From NCBI RefSeq assembly GCF_014041935.1, contig NZ_CP059491.1, positions 4,340,001 through 4,404,000 of the forward strand: DNA of 64,000 bases, given 5' to 3'. How positions within the stretch are numbered: position 1 is the stretch's first letter; each line of letters opens with the position of its first letter. Source of the stretch: Gordonia jinghuaiqii. Lineage in GTDB: Bacteria > Actinomycetota > Actinomycetes > Mycobacteriales > Mycobacteriaceae. Below are positions 33,205-42,112 of the stretch, one piece after another. The notes beneath the pieces are model-generated. The model did no database searches. It saw nothing but the letters and a program-made list of their open reading frames with translations, and was not told the DNA's origin. A program made the position numbers and the translations under genes.

Positions 33205-35798
33205 CTCGCCGCTCCCCGGCGCCGCGACGGCGCGTCGAGCTCGTCCGTCGCGGGTAGGTCGATGACCATCGTGAGTCCGCCACCCGGGGTGTCCTCGGCG
33301 GTGAGTTCTCCCCCGATCGCGGTGACGAATCCCTTCGCGACCGACAGACCGAGGCCCACACCGGACGCACCGTTGGTGTCGCCGCCCTGGTGAAATGCCG
33401 TGAACACCTCGTCCCGGTCGGTCTCCGGCAGGCCGGGACCGTGATCGATGACGCGGATGACGCACCGCGCCGGATCGTCTGGGGTCAGTCGGGAGGTGAT
33501 CTCGACATCTCCCCCGCCGTGCCGTCGCGCGTTGTCGACGAGATTGGCCAGCACACGCTCGAGCAGGCCCGGATCGGTGAAGGCCCACGCATGTTCGAGG
33601 TCGAGTCGCAGGTCGGTTGTCGCTCCGGGACGATGCACTGCGGCAGCGGCGCGGTGGATCACCTCGGCCAGGAACGTCTGGTCCATCCGCGGGCGCACGG
33701 CGCCGGCCGCCAGCCGCGATGAGTCGAGCAGATTTCCCACCAGGTCGGCGAGATGATCGACCGACTCGTCCACCGTCGCCAGTAGTTCCGCGGTGTCCTC
33801 GGCACTGAAGGTGACATCCTCGCTGCGCAGGCTCGACACCGCGGCCTTCGCTGCCGCGAGCGGGGTACGCAGGTCGTGGCCGACCGCCGACAACAACGCG
33901 CGGCGGAGCTCATCGGTTCGCGCCAGCGCCTCGGCCGACGCGGCCTCGGCTTCGAGTGCGTTGCGTTCCACGGCTCCGGCCGCCTGACTGGCCACGGCCG
34001 CCAGCACGCGACGGTCCCGCGCGCCCAGCCTGGGGCCTCTCAACAAGAGTTCGAACTCCCCGCCGGGCACCACGCAGGTGGTGTCCGCCTCGTCCGGACC
34101 GGCCGGTGGCGACTGACCGACCGCGGCCGCGACCTCTCGCGACGCGCGCGAGGTCCGCCGGATCAACGAAACGGCCCGCTGACCGTAGGTTTCCCGCACC
34201 CGTTCCAGCAGTGCCGGCACATCGGCACCGCCGAGCACCACGCTGGAGAACAGCGCGAGCAGTTCGGCCTCGCGGGCGGCGTCCTGGGCCTGAGCGCGGC
34301 GCACGGTGGCCGAATCGACTAGTGCGGCAACTGCTGTGGCGATGACGAGCATCACCAGGATGGTGATCAGGTTGTCCGGCTGACTGATGGTGAAGGTGAA
34401 TCTCGGCTCGGTGAAGAAGTAGTTGAGGAGCAACCCCGACACCACCGCCGACAACGCGGCCGGGGCAACACCTCCGAGCATCGACACCGCGAGCACCGCG
34501 ACGAAGAACAACGCCGATTCGCTGGTGAAACCGAGCCACGGATCGGCCAGCCACAGCACCCCGGTCGTCGCCAGCGGCACGAGCACCGCGAAGACCCAAC
34601 TCAGCGGGCGGTGGAACCGGGTGTTGCGCACGTCGAGGCGACTGCGGCGGGTGGTCTCGTCGTGGGTCACCATGTGCACGTCGATGCGGCCGCTGTCGCT
34701 GACCACGGCGGCCCCGACGCCCTCGTCGAAGATCCGTTTCCAGCGCGGTCGCCGTGACGTGCCGAGGACCAGCTGGGTGGCGTTGACCCCGCGGGCGAAA
34801 TTGAGCAGGGTGGCCGGGATGTCGTCGCCGACGATGGAGTGAATCCGTGCCCCGAAGCCGGCGGCGAGCTCCTTCAGGCCGGCGAGATGGGAGCTCGACT
34901 CGGCGAGCCCGTCGCCCCGGACCACGTGCACGGCCAGCAACTCCGCGCTCGACCGGGAGGCGATGCGGCTGGCTCGACGCAGCAGGGTCGGCGATTCCGG
35001 CCCACCGGTGATCGCCACCACCACCCGCTCCCGCGCCTCCCACGTGTCGGTGATCGCGTGCGCGGCACGATAATCGGCGAGCTTGTCGTCGACCTGGTCG
35101 GCCAGCCACAGGAGCGCGAGTTCGCGCAGTGCGGTGAGATTGCCCTGCCGGAAGTAGTTGGCCAGCGCACCCTCGACCCGTCCGTCCGGGTAGACCTTGC
35201 CTGCCGAGAGGCGTTGCCGCAGCGCTTGCGGATCGATGTCGACGAGCTCGAGTTGGTCGGCGCCGCGAACGACGTCGTCGGGCACCGTTTCCCGTTGCAC
35301 CACCCCGGTTATCTGCGCCACCACGTCGTTCAGGCTCTCGAGGTGCTGGATGTTGATCGTCGAGTAGACGTCGATCCCCGCGTCCCGGAGGTCCTCGATG
35401 TCCTGCCAGCGCTTGGCATTTCGGGAGCCCGGTGCGTTGGTGTGGGCCAGTTCGTCGACCAGCGCGACCTGAGGGAGTCGGGCCAGGACCGCGTCGAGGT
35501 CCATCTCCTCGAGGTGGGTGCCCCGATGGGTCCGCAGGGTCCGGGGCACCACCTCCAGTCCGTCCACCAGGGCCGCGGTGGCGACCCGGCCGTGCGACTC
35601 GACCACCGCGACGACCACGTCGACGCCCTCGTCGACCAGCCCCCGTGCCTGCGCGAGCATCTCGTAGGTTTTCCCCACGCCGGGCGCACAGCCGAGGAAC
35701 ACCACCAACCGTCCACGGTCGGTGGTGTTCCGGCCGGCCGATCCCCGACCCGGCGAGCGGGCCGGGGAGGCCGCCGCCGATCCCGACGGTGAGGTCAT
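33201..35798 (-). CDS. kdpD: Sensor histidine kinase KdpD
   Basis: The product is 865 aa, near the family norm. In order: the KdpD domain with Walker-type LVVFLGCAPGVGKTYEM (residues ~30-240), a Usp-like domain (~250-370), four short membrane helices of the DUF4118 region (~400-500), a GAF-like segment, the HisKA domain with H-box SAVGHDLRTPLAAAKAAVSSL, and the HATPase domain (LANLVDNARRHGG, VIDHGPGLP, GLGLSVAKGFV). It senses K+/turgor at the membrane and phosphorylates KdpE. It lies 19 bp after kdpC, so the operon includes both structural and regulatory genes. Confidence 0.96.
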   Translation of the reverse strand: MTSPSGSAAASPARSPGRGSAGRNTTDRGRLVVFLGCAPGVGKTYEMLAQARGLVDEGVDVVVAVVESHGRVATAALVDGLEVVPRTLRTHRGTHLEEMDLDAVLARLPQVALVDELAHTNAPGSRNAKRWQDIEDLRDAGIDVYSTINIQHLESLNDVVAQITGVVQRETVPDDVVRGADQLELVDIDPQALRQRLSAGKVYPDGRVEGALANYFRQGNLTALRELALLWLADQVDDKLADYRAAHAITDTWEARERVVVAITGGPESPTLLRRASRIASRSSAELLAVHVVRGDGLAESSSHLAGLKELAAGFGARIHSIVGDDIPATLLNFARGVNATQLVLGTSRRPRWKRIFDEGVGAAVVSDSGRIDVHMVTHDETTRRSRLDVRNTRFHRPLSWVFAVLVPLATTGVLWLADPWLGFTSESALFFVAVLAVSMLGGVAPAALSAVVSGLLLNYFFTEPRFTFTISQPDNLITILVMLVIATAVAALVDSATVRRAQAQDAAREAELLALFSSVVLGGADVPALLERVRETYGQRAVSLIRRTSRASREVAAAVGQSPPAGPDEADTTCVVPGGEFELLLRGPRLGARDRRVLAAVASQAAGAVERNALEAEAASAEALARTDELRRALLSAVGHDLRTPLAAAKAAVSSLRSEDVTFSAEDTAELLATVDESVDHLADLVGNLLDSSRLAAGAVRPRMDQTFLAEVIHRAAAAVHRPGATTDLRLDLEHAWAFTDPGLLERVLANLVDNARRHGGGDVEITSRLTPDDPARCVIRVIDHGPGLPETDRDEVFTAFHQGGDTNGASGVGLGLSVAKGFVTAIGGELTAEDTPGGGLTMVIDLPATDELDAPSRRRGAAR

Positions 35799-35817
35799 GG
35801 GCGGATTCTATCGCCGG

Positions 35818-36453
35818 TCATGACGTGTGGCACCGAGCCACCGTGTGACCGAGGGCCAGATTCACCTCCAGCACGTTGACTCGAGGCTCGCCCAGAATCC
35901 CGAACTGACGTCGCTCCGTGTGCTCGGCGATGATCGAGCGGATCTCCTCGCTCGACCTGGAGGTGACCTCTGACAGGCGTGGAACCTGCAGCTCCGCGTA
36001 CGCCGGGCTGATGTGCGGGTCGAGACCGGAACCCGACCCGGTGACCGCGTCGGCGGGTACCGCCGACGGTGCCACCCCCTCACGTTCGGCGATGAGCGTT
36101 CGGCGTGCCTCGACGTTCGCGAGGAGGGTCTCGCTGTTCGGCCCCTGGTTGGTCGCCGCCGACGCGGATGGGTCCCCGGTCGACATGGGTTCGTCCGCGG
36201 CCCCGACGACGCGCGCGTGTAGATACGGGTCCGGTTCTCCCGCGGGCACCTGCGGATCGAGGCCGATGAGCGCGGACCCGACGGGACAGCCGCGCGCGTC
36301 GACGAGCTGGGAACCCTCCGCTCCGGAACTGTTGGCCCGGGAGATGACCCATACCGCAGCGGGATAGGCGACACCGAGGACCAGGGTGAGGGCCAGCAGG
36401 ATTCCGGCGGCGGCCACGCACTGCCGGACGAAGCCGGTGATGACTGTGTTCAT
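35818..36453 (-). CDS. kdpC: Potassium-transporting ATPase subunit C
   Basis: The product is 211 aa. One N-terminal membrane helix (CVAAAGILLALTLVLGVAYPAAVWVI) is followed by a periplasm-side domain with the family's GSGLDPHISPAYAELQVPRLSE and HTERRQFGILGEPRVNVLEVNLAL blocks. KdpC supports ATP binding and stability of the KdpFABC complex. The ATG at 36453 is 4 bp after the kdpB stop. Confidence 0.95.
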   Translation of the reverse strand: MNTVITGFVRQCVAAAGILLALTLVLGVAYPAAVWVISRANSSGAEGSQLVDARGCPVGSALIGLDPQVPAGEPDPYLHARVVGAADEPMSTGDPSASAATNQGPNSETLLANVEARRTLIAEREGVAPSAVPADAVTGSGSGLDPHISPAYAELQVPRLSEVTSRSSEEIRSIIAEHTERRQFGILGEPRVNVLEVNLALGHTVARCHTS

Positions 36454-36457
36454 GTGT

Positions 36458-38608
36458 TCATCCCATTCCCGGAACGAGTCGGACGACGAGATCGATCAGC
36501 CAGATACCGACGAACGGCGTGATGACCCCGCCGACGCCGTAGACGAGCAGGTTGCGGCCCAACAGCTTCGACGCCGAGCTCGGTCGATAGCGCACGCCCC
36601 GCAACGAGAGCGGGATGAGTGCGACGATGATCAGCGCGTTGAAGATCACGGCCGAGACGATCGCCGACTGTGCCGAGTGCAGGCCCATGATGTTGAGTGC
36701 GTCGAGCTGCGGGTAGGTCGCGGTGAACATCGCCGGCAGGATCGCGAAGTACTTCGCGAGGTCGTTGGCCAGCGAGAACGTCGTCAGCGCTCCGCGGGTG
36801 ATCAACAACTGCTTGCCGATCGCCACCACCTCGATGAGTTTGGTGGGGTCGGAGTCCAGATCCACCATGTTGCCGGCTTCTTTGGCCGCTGACGTCCCGG
36901 TGTTCATCGCCAGTCCCACGTCGGCCTGCGCCAGCGCGGGGGCGTCGTTCGTCCCGTCACCGGTCATCGCGACGAGACGCCCACCCGCCTGTTCGCTGCG
37001 GATCAATGCCAGCTTGTCCTCCGGGGTTGCCTCGGCGACGAAGTCGTCGACACCTGCCTGCGCGGCGATCGCGCGTGCGGTCCGCGGATTGTCGCCGGTC
37101 ACCATCACCGTGCGGATGCCCATCGCGCGGAGTTGCGCGAAGCGTTGGGCCATACCGGGTTTCACCACGTCGGACAGCGCGATCACACCGAGCACCCGCG
37201 CGACCCCGCCCTCACCCCCGACCCCACTGTCGCGGACCCCGACCACCAGTGGTGTGCCGCCTGCGCTCGCGATCCGGTCGACGTCGGCGATCACCTCGGC
37301 CTCGACCGTGCCCGAGCCGGCGGCTATCCACGACGTCACCGCGTCGGCCGCACCCTTGCGGTACTCGACGCGTGTGCCGGACTCGTCGATGTCCATGCCG
37401 CTCATCCGGGTCTGAGCGGTGAACGCCACCACCCCGAACCCGGCGCCCCGGTCGACCGGTTCGACACCGTAGGTGCCCAGGCACAGATCGACGATGCTGC
37501 GCCCCTCGGGCGTGTCGTCGGCGAGACTGCACCGGTAGGCGACGTCGGCGAGTTCCTCGACCCCGACGCCCGGCGCCGGGAACAGGTCCGTGGCACGGCG
37601 GTTGCCGTAGGTGATGGTGCCCGTCTTGTCCATGAGCAGGGTGTCGACGTCGCCGGCCGCCTCGACGGCACGCCCCGACATCGCCAGTACGTTGCGCTGG
37701 ACGAGCCGGTCCATCCCGGCGATCCCGATGGAACTCAGCAGCGCCCCGATGGTGGTGGGGATGAGGCACACCAGCAGCGCTATCAGTTTGACCGGGTCGG
37801 GAGATTGCCCGGCGTACTCCTGCATCGGGCCGACCGCGATCACCGCGAGCAGGAAGATGACCGTCAGGCTGGTCAGCAGGATGTCCAGGGCGATCTCGTT
37901 CGGGGTCTTCTTCCGGGCGGCACCCTCGACCAGCGCGATCATCCGATCGACGAATGTCTCCCCCGGCGAGGTCGTGATCTTGACGATGATGCGGTCCGAG
38001 AGCACCACCGTGCCGCCGGTGACCGCGGAGCGGTCACCGCCCGATTCCCTTATCACAGGGGCGGATTCGCCGGTGATCGCCGATTCGTCGACCGTCGCGA
38101 TGCCGTCGACCACGTCGCCGTCGCCGGCGATGAGCTCACCCGCCTCGACGACGATGAGGTCACCGATGCGAAGTTCGCTGCCCGGAACCTCGTCCGCCGA
38201 GCCGTCCTCGTTCAGACGCCGGGCGACCGTGTCCCGCTTGACCTTCCGGAGACTGTCGGCCTGGGCACGGCCTCTCCCCTCGGCCACGGCCTCGGCGAGA
38301 TTGGCGAACACGACGGTGAACCACAGCCACGCGGCGACCGTCGCGCCGAACCACGACGGTCGCACGACCGCCAGCACGGTGGTCACGATCGCGCCCAGAT
38401 AGACCACGAACATCACCGGATTCCGCGCCTGGTCACGCGGGGTCAGTTTGCGCACCGCCTGCGGCAGTGAGGTCAGCAGCGACCGGATGTCGAAGGCGCC
38501 GCGCGCCACCAGGTTCGGTTCCGCCGGTTCCCCGACGCGCGCGGTGCCGGCTCCTTCGTCGCCGTTGTCGCTGTCGTCACTGTCGGTGTCGATGAGTTGG
38601 GTTGTCAC
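36458..38608 (-). CDS. kdpB: Potassium-transporting P-type ATPase subunit B
   Basis: About 716 aa from a GTG overlapping the kdpA stop (GTGA). P-type ATPase motifs: TGES ([18 protein letters not shown]), the phosphorylation site [21 protein letters not shown], and the hinge [13 protein letters not shown] with [26 protein letters not shown]. It hydrolyses ATP to energise K+ uptake through KdpA. An N-terminal Asp/Ser/Glu-rich ~25-residue extension precedes the conserved part. Confidence 0.97.
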   Translation of the reverse strand: MTTQLIDTDSDDSDNGDEGAGTARVGEPAEPNLVARGAFDIRSLLTSLPQAVRKLTPRDQARNPVMFVVYLGAIVTTVLAVVRPSWFGATVAAWLWFTVVFANLAEAVAEGRGRAQADSLRKVKRDTVARRLNEDGSADEVPGSELRIGDLIVVEAGELIAGDGDVVDGIATVDESAITGESAPVIRESGGDRSAVTGGTVVLSDRIIVKITTSPGETFVDRMIALVEGAARKKTPNEIALDILLTSLTVIFLLAVIAVGPMQEYAGQSPDPVKLIALLVCLIPTTIGALLSSIGIAGMDRLVQRNVLAMSGRAVEAAGDVDTLLMDKTGTITYGNRRATDLFPAPGVGVEELADVAYRCSLADDTPEGRSIVDLCLGTYGVEPVDRGAGFGVVAFTAQTRMSGMDIDESGTRVEYRKGAADAVTSWIAAGSGTVEAEVIADVDRIASAGGTPLVVGVRDSGVGGEGGVARVLGVIALSDVVKPGMAQRFAQLRAMGIRTVMVTGDNPRTARAIAAQAGVDDFVAEATPEDKLALIRSEQAGGRLVAMTGDGTNDAPALAQADVGLAMNTGTSAAKEAGNMVDLDSDPTKLIEVVAIGKQLLITRGALTTFSLANDLAKYFAILPAMFTATYPQLDALNIMGLHSAQSAIVSAVIFNALIIVALIPLSLRGVRYRPSSASKLLGRNLLVYGVGGVITPFVGIWLIDLVVRLVPGMG

Positions 38609-40452
38609 AGTAGCGCCTCGGCAATCGGTCCCAGCGCCATGGCGGGGAAGAAGGTGAGTCCGGCGACGAGCAGGATGGTCGACGCCAGCAGGGTTCCGTA
38701 GAGGAGCCCGTGGGTGGGCAGGGTGGACACGGTCCACACTTTTTTCTCGGTGGCGACACTCTTCTCGGTCTCCACACCGGTCGTCGACGACGCCGTCCGG
38801 ACTGCGGTGGCGACCGCCCCCTGGCCGGGAGCGGAGTTCTCCGGGTCGCCCGTGCTGTCGCCCCCGATGCCGCCCGCTGTCTCCACGACGAGCTCGGTGG
38901 CTCGCGGGCGTTGTCTCCCGAGCAGTCCCGCCAGCGCGAGGACGAACACGATCGGCAGGAAACGACCGAGCAGCATCGCGACGCCGAGTGAGGACTGGAA
39001 CCAGTCGCCGGTCGCGGTGAGGCCGCCGAAGGCGCTGCCGTTGTTGTTGGCCGCCGACGCGTAGGCGTACAGCACCTCGCCGAATCCGTGGATCGATCCC
39101 GGGCTGCCGGGGTCGCCGCTGTTGCCCTGGGCCGCGGGGGTCGATCCCAGGATCACCGAGATCCCCGTTCCGGCGAGCACCAGGGCAGGCATCACCAGTA
39201 CGTACAGTGCCGCCATGGTGATCTCGTGCTGCCCGACCTTCTTGCCCAGGAACGACGGCGACCGTCCGACCAGCAGACCGCCCACGAACACGGTGATGAT
39301 CGACATCACCAGGATTCCGTACAGTCCCGATCCGACACCGCCGGGAGCGATCTCGCCGAGCAGCATGTTCCACAGGACAGCGCCGCCGCCGCCCGCGGAG
39401 AAGCTGTCGTGGGCGGAGTTGACCGCACCGGTGGATGTCCCGGTCGTCGACACCGCGAACAGTGCCGACCCGGGAACTCCGAAGCGTAATTCCTTGCCTT
39501 CCATCATCGCGCCCGCAGCCCGCGAAGCCGCCCCGGCGGTGCGGGATTCGAAGAACCACACGACGGCGAGCATCGCCGTCCAGATCGTCGCCATGACACC
39601 GAGAAGGGTCAGGCCCTGGCGCCGGTCGCCGACCAACGTCCCGTAGGTGCGGGTGAGGCATACCGGGATGAGCAGCAGCGCAGAGATTTCCACGAGGTTC
39701 GACAACGGGGTCGGGTTGGAGAACGGATGGGCGGAGTTCGCCGACAGCGTGCCACCGCCATTGGTGCCGAGTTCCTTGATGGCCTCCTGCGACGCGAAGG
39801 GTCCGACGAGGCTGCGCGCGTCGGTGCCGTCGAGGGCGGTGAAGCCGACTCCGGTGTGCCACGACTGGACGACACCCTGTGTGATCAGGAGGGTGGCCAC
39901 GATGACGCTGAGCGGCAGCAGGATTCGGACCGTGATCCGCACCAGGTCGACCCAGAAGTTGCCGAGCTGACCGTTGCCGGACCGGTTGACGATCCCGCGG
40001 ATGAGCGCGACGGCCACCGCCAGACCGACCGCCGCGGACAGGAAGTTCTGCACGGTGAGGCCCAGCATCTGGGTGAGGTTGCTCATCACGATCTCGGGCG
40101 AGTAGGACTGCCAGTTGGTGTTGCTGACAAAGGAGATGGCGGTGTTGAACGCCATCGACGGTGCTACACCGTCCTTTCCGTCGGACCAGGGCAGGAACCC
40201 CTGAGCCCGCTGGATCACGTACAGGAACAGGAACGAGACGAGCGAGAATCCCAGTACGGCAAGGGCATAGCCCACCCACGTCTGCTGACCGCGCGGATCG
40301 ATCCGTGCGAGTCGATACAGGAGCCGCTCGCCCGCCAGGTCGCGGTCTCCGGAGAGGACCCGCGCCATGTAGTCACCCAGGGGGACATAGACCGCGGCCA
40401 GGACGGCCAGCAGCACCGCGACCTGGAGGAGCCCGGCAACAGTTGTACTCAC
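38605..40452 (-). CDS. kdpA: Potassium-transporting ATPase subunit A, with an extra loop
   Basis: The product is 615 aa, about 60 longer than typical KdpA (~557). Ten membrane helices and the four K+-selectivity loops are visible ([58 protein letters not shown]). The added length is a charged Ser/Thr/Gly/Glu-rich stretch between the helix ending LLGRQRP and the conserved STLPTHG (about 38727-38910), i.e. one loop before the last helix. Translation starts with GTG at 40452, four bases after the kdpF stop. Confidence 0.96.
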   Translation of the reverse strand: MSTTVAGLLQVAVLLAVLAAVYVPLGDYMARVLSGDRDLAGERLLYRLARIDPRGQQTWVGYALAVLGFSLVSFLFLYVIQRAQGFLPWSDGKDGVAPSMAFNTAISFVSNTNWQSYSPEIVMSNLTQMLGLTVQNFLSAAVGLAVAVALIRGIVNRSGNGQLGNFWVDLVRITVRILLPLSVIVATLLITQGVVQSWHTGVGFTALDGTDARSLVGPFASQEAIKELGTNGGGTLSANSAHPFSNPTPLSNLVEISALLLIPVCLTRTYGTLVGDRRQGLTLLGVMATIWTAMLAVVWFFESRTAGAASRAAGAMMEGKELRFGVPGSALFAVSTTGTSTGAVNSAHDSFSAGGGGAVLWNMLLGEIAPGGVGSGLYGILVMSIITVFVGGLLVGRSPSFLGKKVGQHEITMAALYVLVMPALVLAGTGISVILGSTPAAQGNSGDPGSPGSIHGFGEVLYAYASAANNNGSAFGGLTATGDWFQSSLGVAMLLGRFLPIVFVLALAGLLGRQRPRATELVVETAGGIGGDSTGDPENSAPGQGAVATAVRTASSTTGVETEKSVATEKKVWTVSTLPTHGLLYGTLLASTILLVAGLTFFPAMALGPIAEALL

Positions 40453-40456
40453 CGGC

Positions 40457-40555
40457 TCAGAACCTCTCCGGGAACACGAGCGCCACGAGCAGGAACACGA
40501 CCGTCACCACCGCCGACACCAGGAGGACGACGTTGATAGTCCCGGCGGCGGTCAC
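40457..40555 (-). CDS. kdpF: KdpF, small subunit of the KdpFABC complex
   Basis: The product is 32 aa, a single hydrophobic helix (INVVLLVSAVVTVVFLLVAL) followed by the family's C-terminal FPERF. It stabilises the KdpABC complex in the membrane. Start GTG at 40555, stop TGA at 40457-40459, four bases before the kdpA GTG. Its start codon overlaps the stop of the next upstream mini-gene. It is shorter than usual gene-finding cut-offs and easily missed. Confidence 0.9.
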   Translation of the reverse strand: MTAAGTINVVLLVSAVVTVVFLLVALVFPERF

Positions 40556-40644
40556 TGCTTGGTCCTCACGTCGACCGCACGGACGGCCAGCACGCACACG
40601 GCGAACCCCGCCACGGCGAGCAGGACGTACATCAGATCTGCCAC
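40552..40644 (-). CDS. 30-residue membrane protein heading the kdp operon
   Basis: A GTG-initiated 30-aa frame reads MADLMYVLLAVAGFAVCVLA, then VRAVDVRTKQ: one membrane helix with a short positively charged tail. A GGAAGTGAGAG sequence lies at ribosome-binding distance and its TGA overlaps the kdpF GTG by 4 bp. Both features support a real, translationally coupled gene. Comparable tiny frames precede kdpF in other actinobacteria as far as I recall, but no function is assigned; it may be a second small Kdp subunit or a leader that couples translation. Confidence 0.72.
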   Translation of the reverse strand: MADLMYVLLAVAGFAVCVLAVRAVDVRTKQ

Positions 40645-40753
40645 GGATCTCTCACTTCCTCGAACACACCCTCCGGCGGGCACTCGCTCGGAGTGCCCGC
40701 CGGGCGCCCACCTCGACGATGGGCACGACACAGGATCACCCCGGGACGTACTC

Positions 40754-40778
40754 GGAAAGCCGCGCGTTAACGCTTTCC
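40754..40778. promoter_or_regulatory. Nested palindrome in the kdp promoter region
   Basis: GGAAAGC (40754-40760) and GCTTTCC (40772-40778) flank the 10-bp palindrome GCGTTAACGC (40764-40773, sharing the last two bases with the right arm). It lies 110-134 bp upstream of the first kdp mini-gene, inside the 285-bp gap holding the kdp promoter. It is a candidate KdpE or other regulator site; the binder is not known. Confidence 0.5.
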
Positions 40779-40864
40779 ATACGCCCGCGGCGGCGTTATT
40801 GACGTCGCCTTTACCGGGGCAGGTCCGCTGCCGATGCCGGCGGAACGCCGGAGCGTGAAGACGC

Positions 40865-40885
40865 GACTCACCGCAGCGGTGAGTC
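40865..40885 (-). terminator. Probable terminator after the PPOX gene
   Basis: GACTCACCG (40865-40873) and CGGTGAGTC (40877-40885) form a 9-bp perfect stem with a 3-nt loop. It is 45 bp downstream of the PPOX stop on the minus strand. There is no clear T-run, as is common in GC-rich actinobacteria. Confidence 0.6.
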
Positions 40886-40929
40886 GACAGACGCGATGGC
40901 GCGTGAGGATTCGGAAGTGATGCGGCGAC

Positions 40930-41331
40930 CTAGGACGACGGTGCAGCGGTGATGACGATCCCGACGCTGCCGTGCTTGCCGCGGCGGATCTTGCTGCCGA
41001 GGATGGTGAGCCGGCCGAGGAGTCCGTACTTGTCGGCGATCGCCTTCTTGACCCGGTCGCTGGCGGCCTCGTCGAGGACCTCGGCCGTACCCGCCACCGG
41101 CTCGCCGATGACCTTTCGGCCGCGGACATCACAGGCCTGCACGATGACCCGCGGGTCACGACGGATGCGCTTGACCTTCCAGGAATCGGCCACGGTCCAC
41201 ATGACCAGGCGGTCCCCGTCGGGGGCCGCCCACAGCGGCGAGGTGATCGCCGTGCCGTCCTTGCGATAGGTGGTGAGGTTCACGTACTTCGCGGTCGCGG
41301 CCTCACCGAACTTCGCTGCGTCAGAGGTCAT
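40930..41331 (-). CDS. PPOX-fold flavin/F420-dependent oxidoreductase-like protein
   Basis: The product is 133 aa, a split-barrel protein. YVNLTTYRKDGTAITSPLWAAPDGDRLVMWTVADSWKVKRIRRDPRVIVQACD spans the cofactor-binding half and is typical of the short PPOX-class F420-dependent enzymes of actinobacteria. The substrate is unknown. The ATG overlaps the stop of the isomerase gene (ATGA), so it is translated with that gene and falls under the same GntR-type operator at 42099-42112. Confidence 0.82.
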   Translation of the reverse strand: MTSDAAKFGEAATAKYVNLTTYRKDGTAITSPLWAAPDGDRLVMWTVADSWKVKRIRRDPRVIVQACDVRGRKVIGEPVAGTAEVLDEAASDRVKKAIADKYGLLGRLTILGSKIRRGKHGSVGIVITAAPSS

Positions 41332-42074
41332 GCGGCAATGCTACGGGCAAACAACGACTGGGCATGGGTCGTCGACCATCCCGCCGGCGCGACCTCCCCG
41401 CCGAATATGCCCGCGTCGCACAGTGTTGCCCAGGCGGTGACCTGGTTGGCCGACAGCACCGGTTTGCCGAGTTCGGCTTCGAGGTCGGCGAGGATGTCGT
41501 AGGTCCACAGGTTGGTGCACGACACGAAGACGGCATCGGCGTCGTGATGGTCGGCGGCGCGGATCAGGTCCGCGGTCACGTGGTACGGGACGGTCCAGAT
41601 CTCGTGATCGCACCCGAGGCCGGCCTGTGCCACGACGCCGCGCCCGGACTCGGCGAGAAAGTCGCACAGCAGGCCGGTGAGTGCCGGGGTGTAGGGAGTC
41701 GCGACGGACAGCGTCCTGATGTCCATCGTGTCGAGGGCACGGACCAGGGCCTCCGATGTGGTCACAGCCCGGTCGGCGCCGGCGGCGAGCATGCAGTTGG
41801 AGATCTCGAGAGCCCCGGCCATTCCGTAGACGAAGCTGCCCGATGCACACGCGTAGCCGAAGGACCGTGGCCCCACCGACGACACCGCCTTCACAGCCGC
41901 AGCGATCTCGGCGTGATTGTTCAGATCGCGGCACAGTTCGACGTCGACCGGGGCGTCGATGAATCCGGTGCGCGTGAAGTACAGCGACACCGAATCGGGC
42001 ATCCAGCGCCACAGCTCGCGATCCAGGGCCATGTCGAACGGACACACCATGCCGATGCCGATCTGGGCGTTCAT
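41328..42074 (-). CDS. Maleate isomerase / Asp-Glu racemase superfamily protein with both cysteines
   Basis: The product is 248 aa. Both catalytic-type cysteines are present: Cys76 in YACASGSFVYG and Cys186 in VFVSCTNLWTYDIL, followed by GKPVLSANQVTAW. The spacing resembles maleate cis-trans isomerase, which turns maleate to fumarate, and other members (hydantoin or aspartate racemase, hydroxyectoine EutA). It is a paralogue of the gene at 30817-31566 and carries its own copy of the ATTGTNNACAAT operator 25 bp upstream of the ATG. It therefore belongs to the same regulon although 10 kb away, beyond the kdp operon. Confidence 0.82.
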   Translation of the reverse strand: MNAQIGIGMVCPFDMALDRELWRWMPDSVSLYFTRTGFIDAPVDVELCRDLNNHAEIAAAVKAVSSVGPRSFGYACASGSFVYGMAGALEISNCMLAAGADRAVTTSEALVRALDTMDIRTLSVATPYTPALTGLLCDFLAESGRGVVAQAGLGCDHEIWTVPYHVTADLIRAADHHDADAVFVSCTNLWTYDILADLEAELGKPVLSANQVTAWATLCDAGIFGGEVAPAGWSTTHAQSLFARSIAA

Positions 42075-42098
42075 CCCTCGAATGATGACATATCGTCG

Positions 42099-42112
42099 GA
42101 TTGTCTACAATC
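42099..42112. promoter_or_regulatory. GntR-type operator ATTGTNNACAAT, copy 3 (second isomerase promoter)
   Basis: GATTGTCTACAATC is a perfect palindrome with 6-bp arms and a CT centre. It lies 25 bp upstream of the isomerase ATG and overlaps the 3' end of tag; on the minus strand the tag stop codon TAG is part of the palindrome. Confidence 0.78.
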
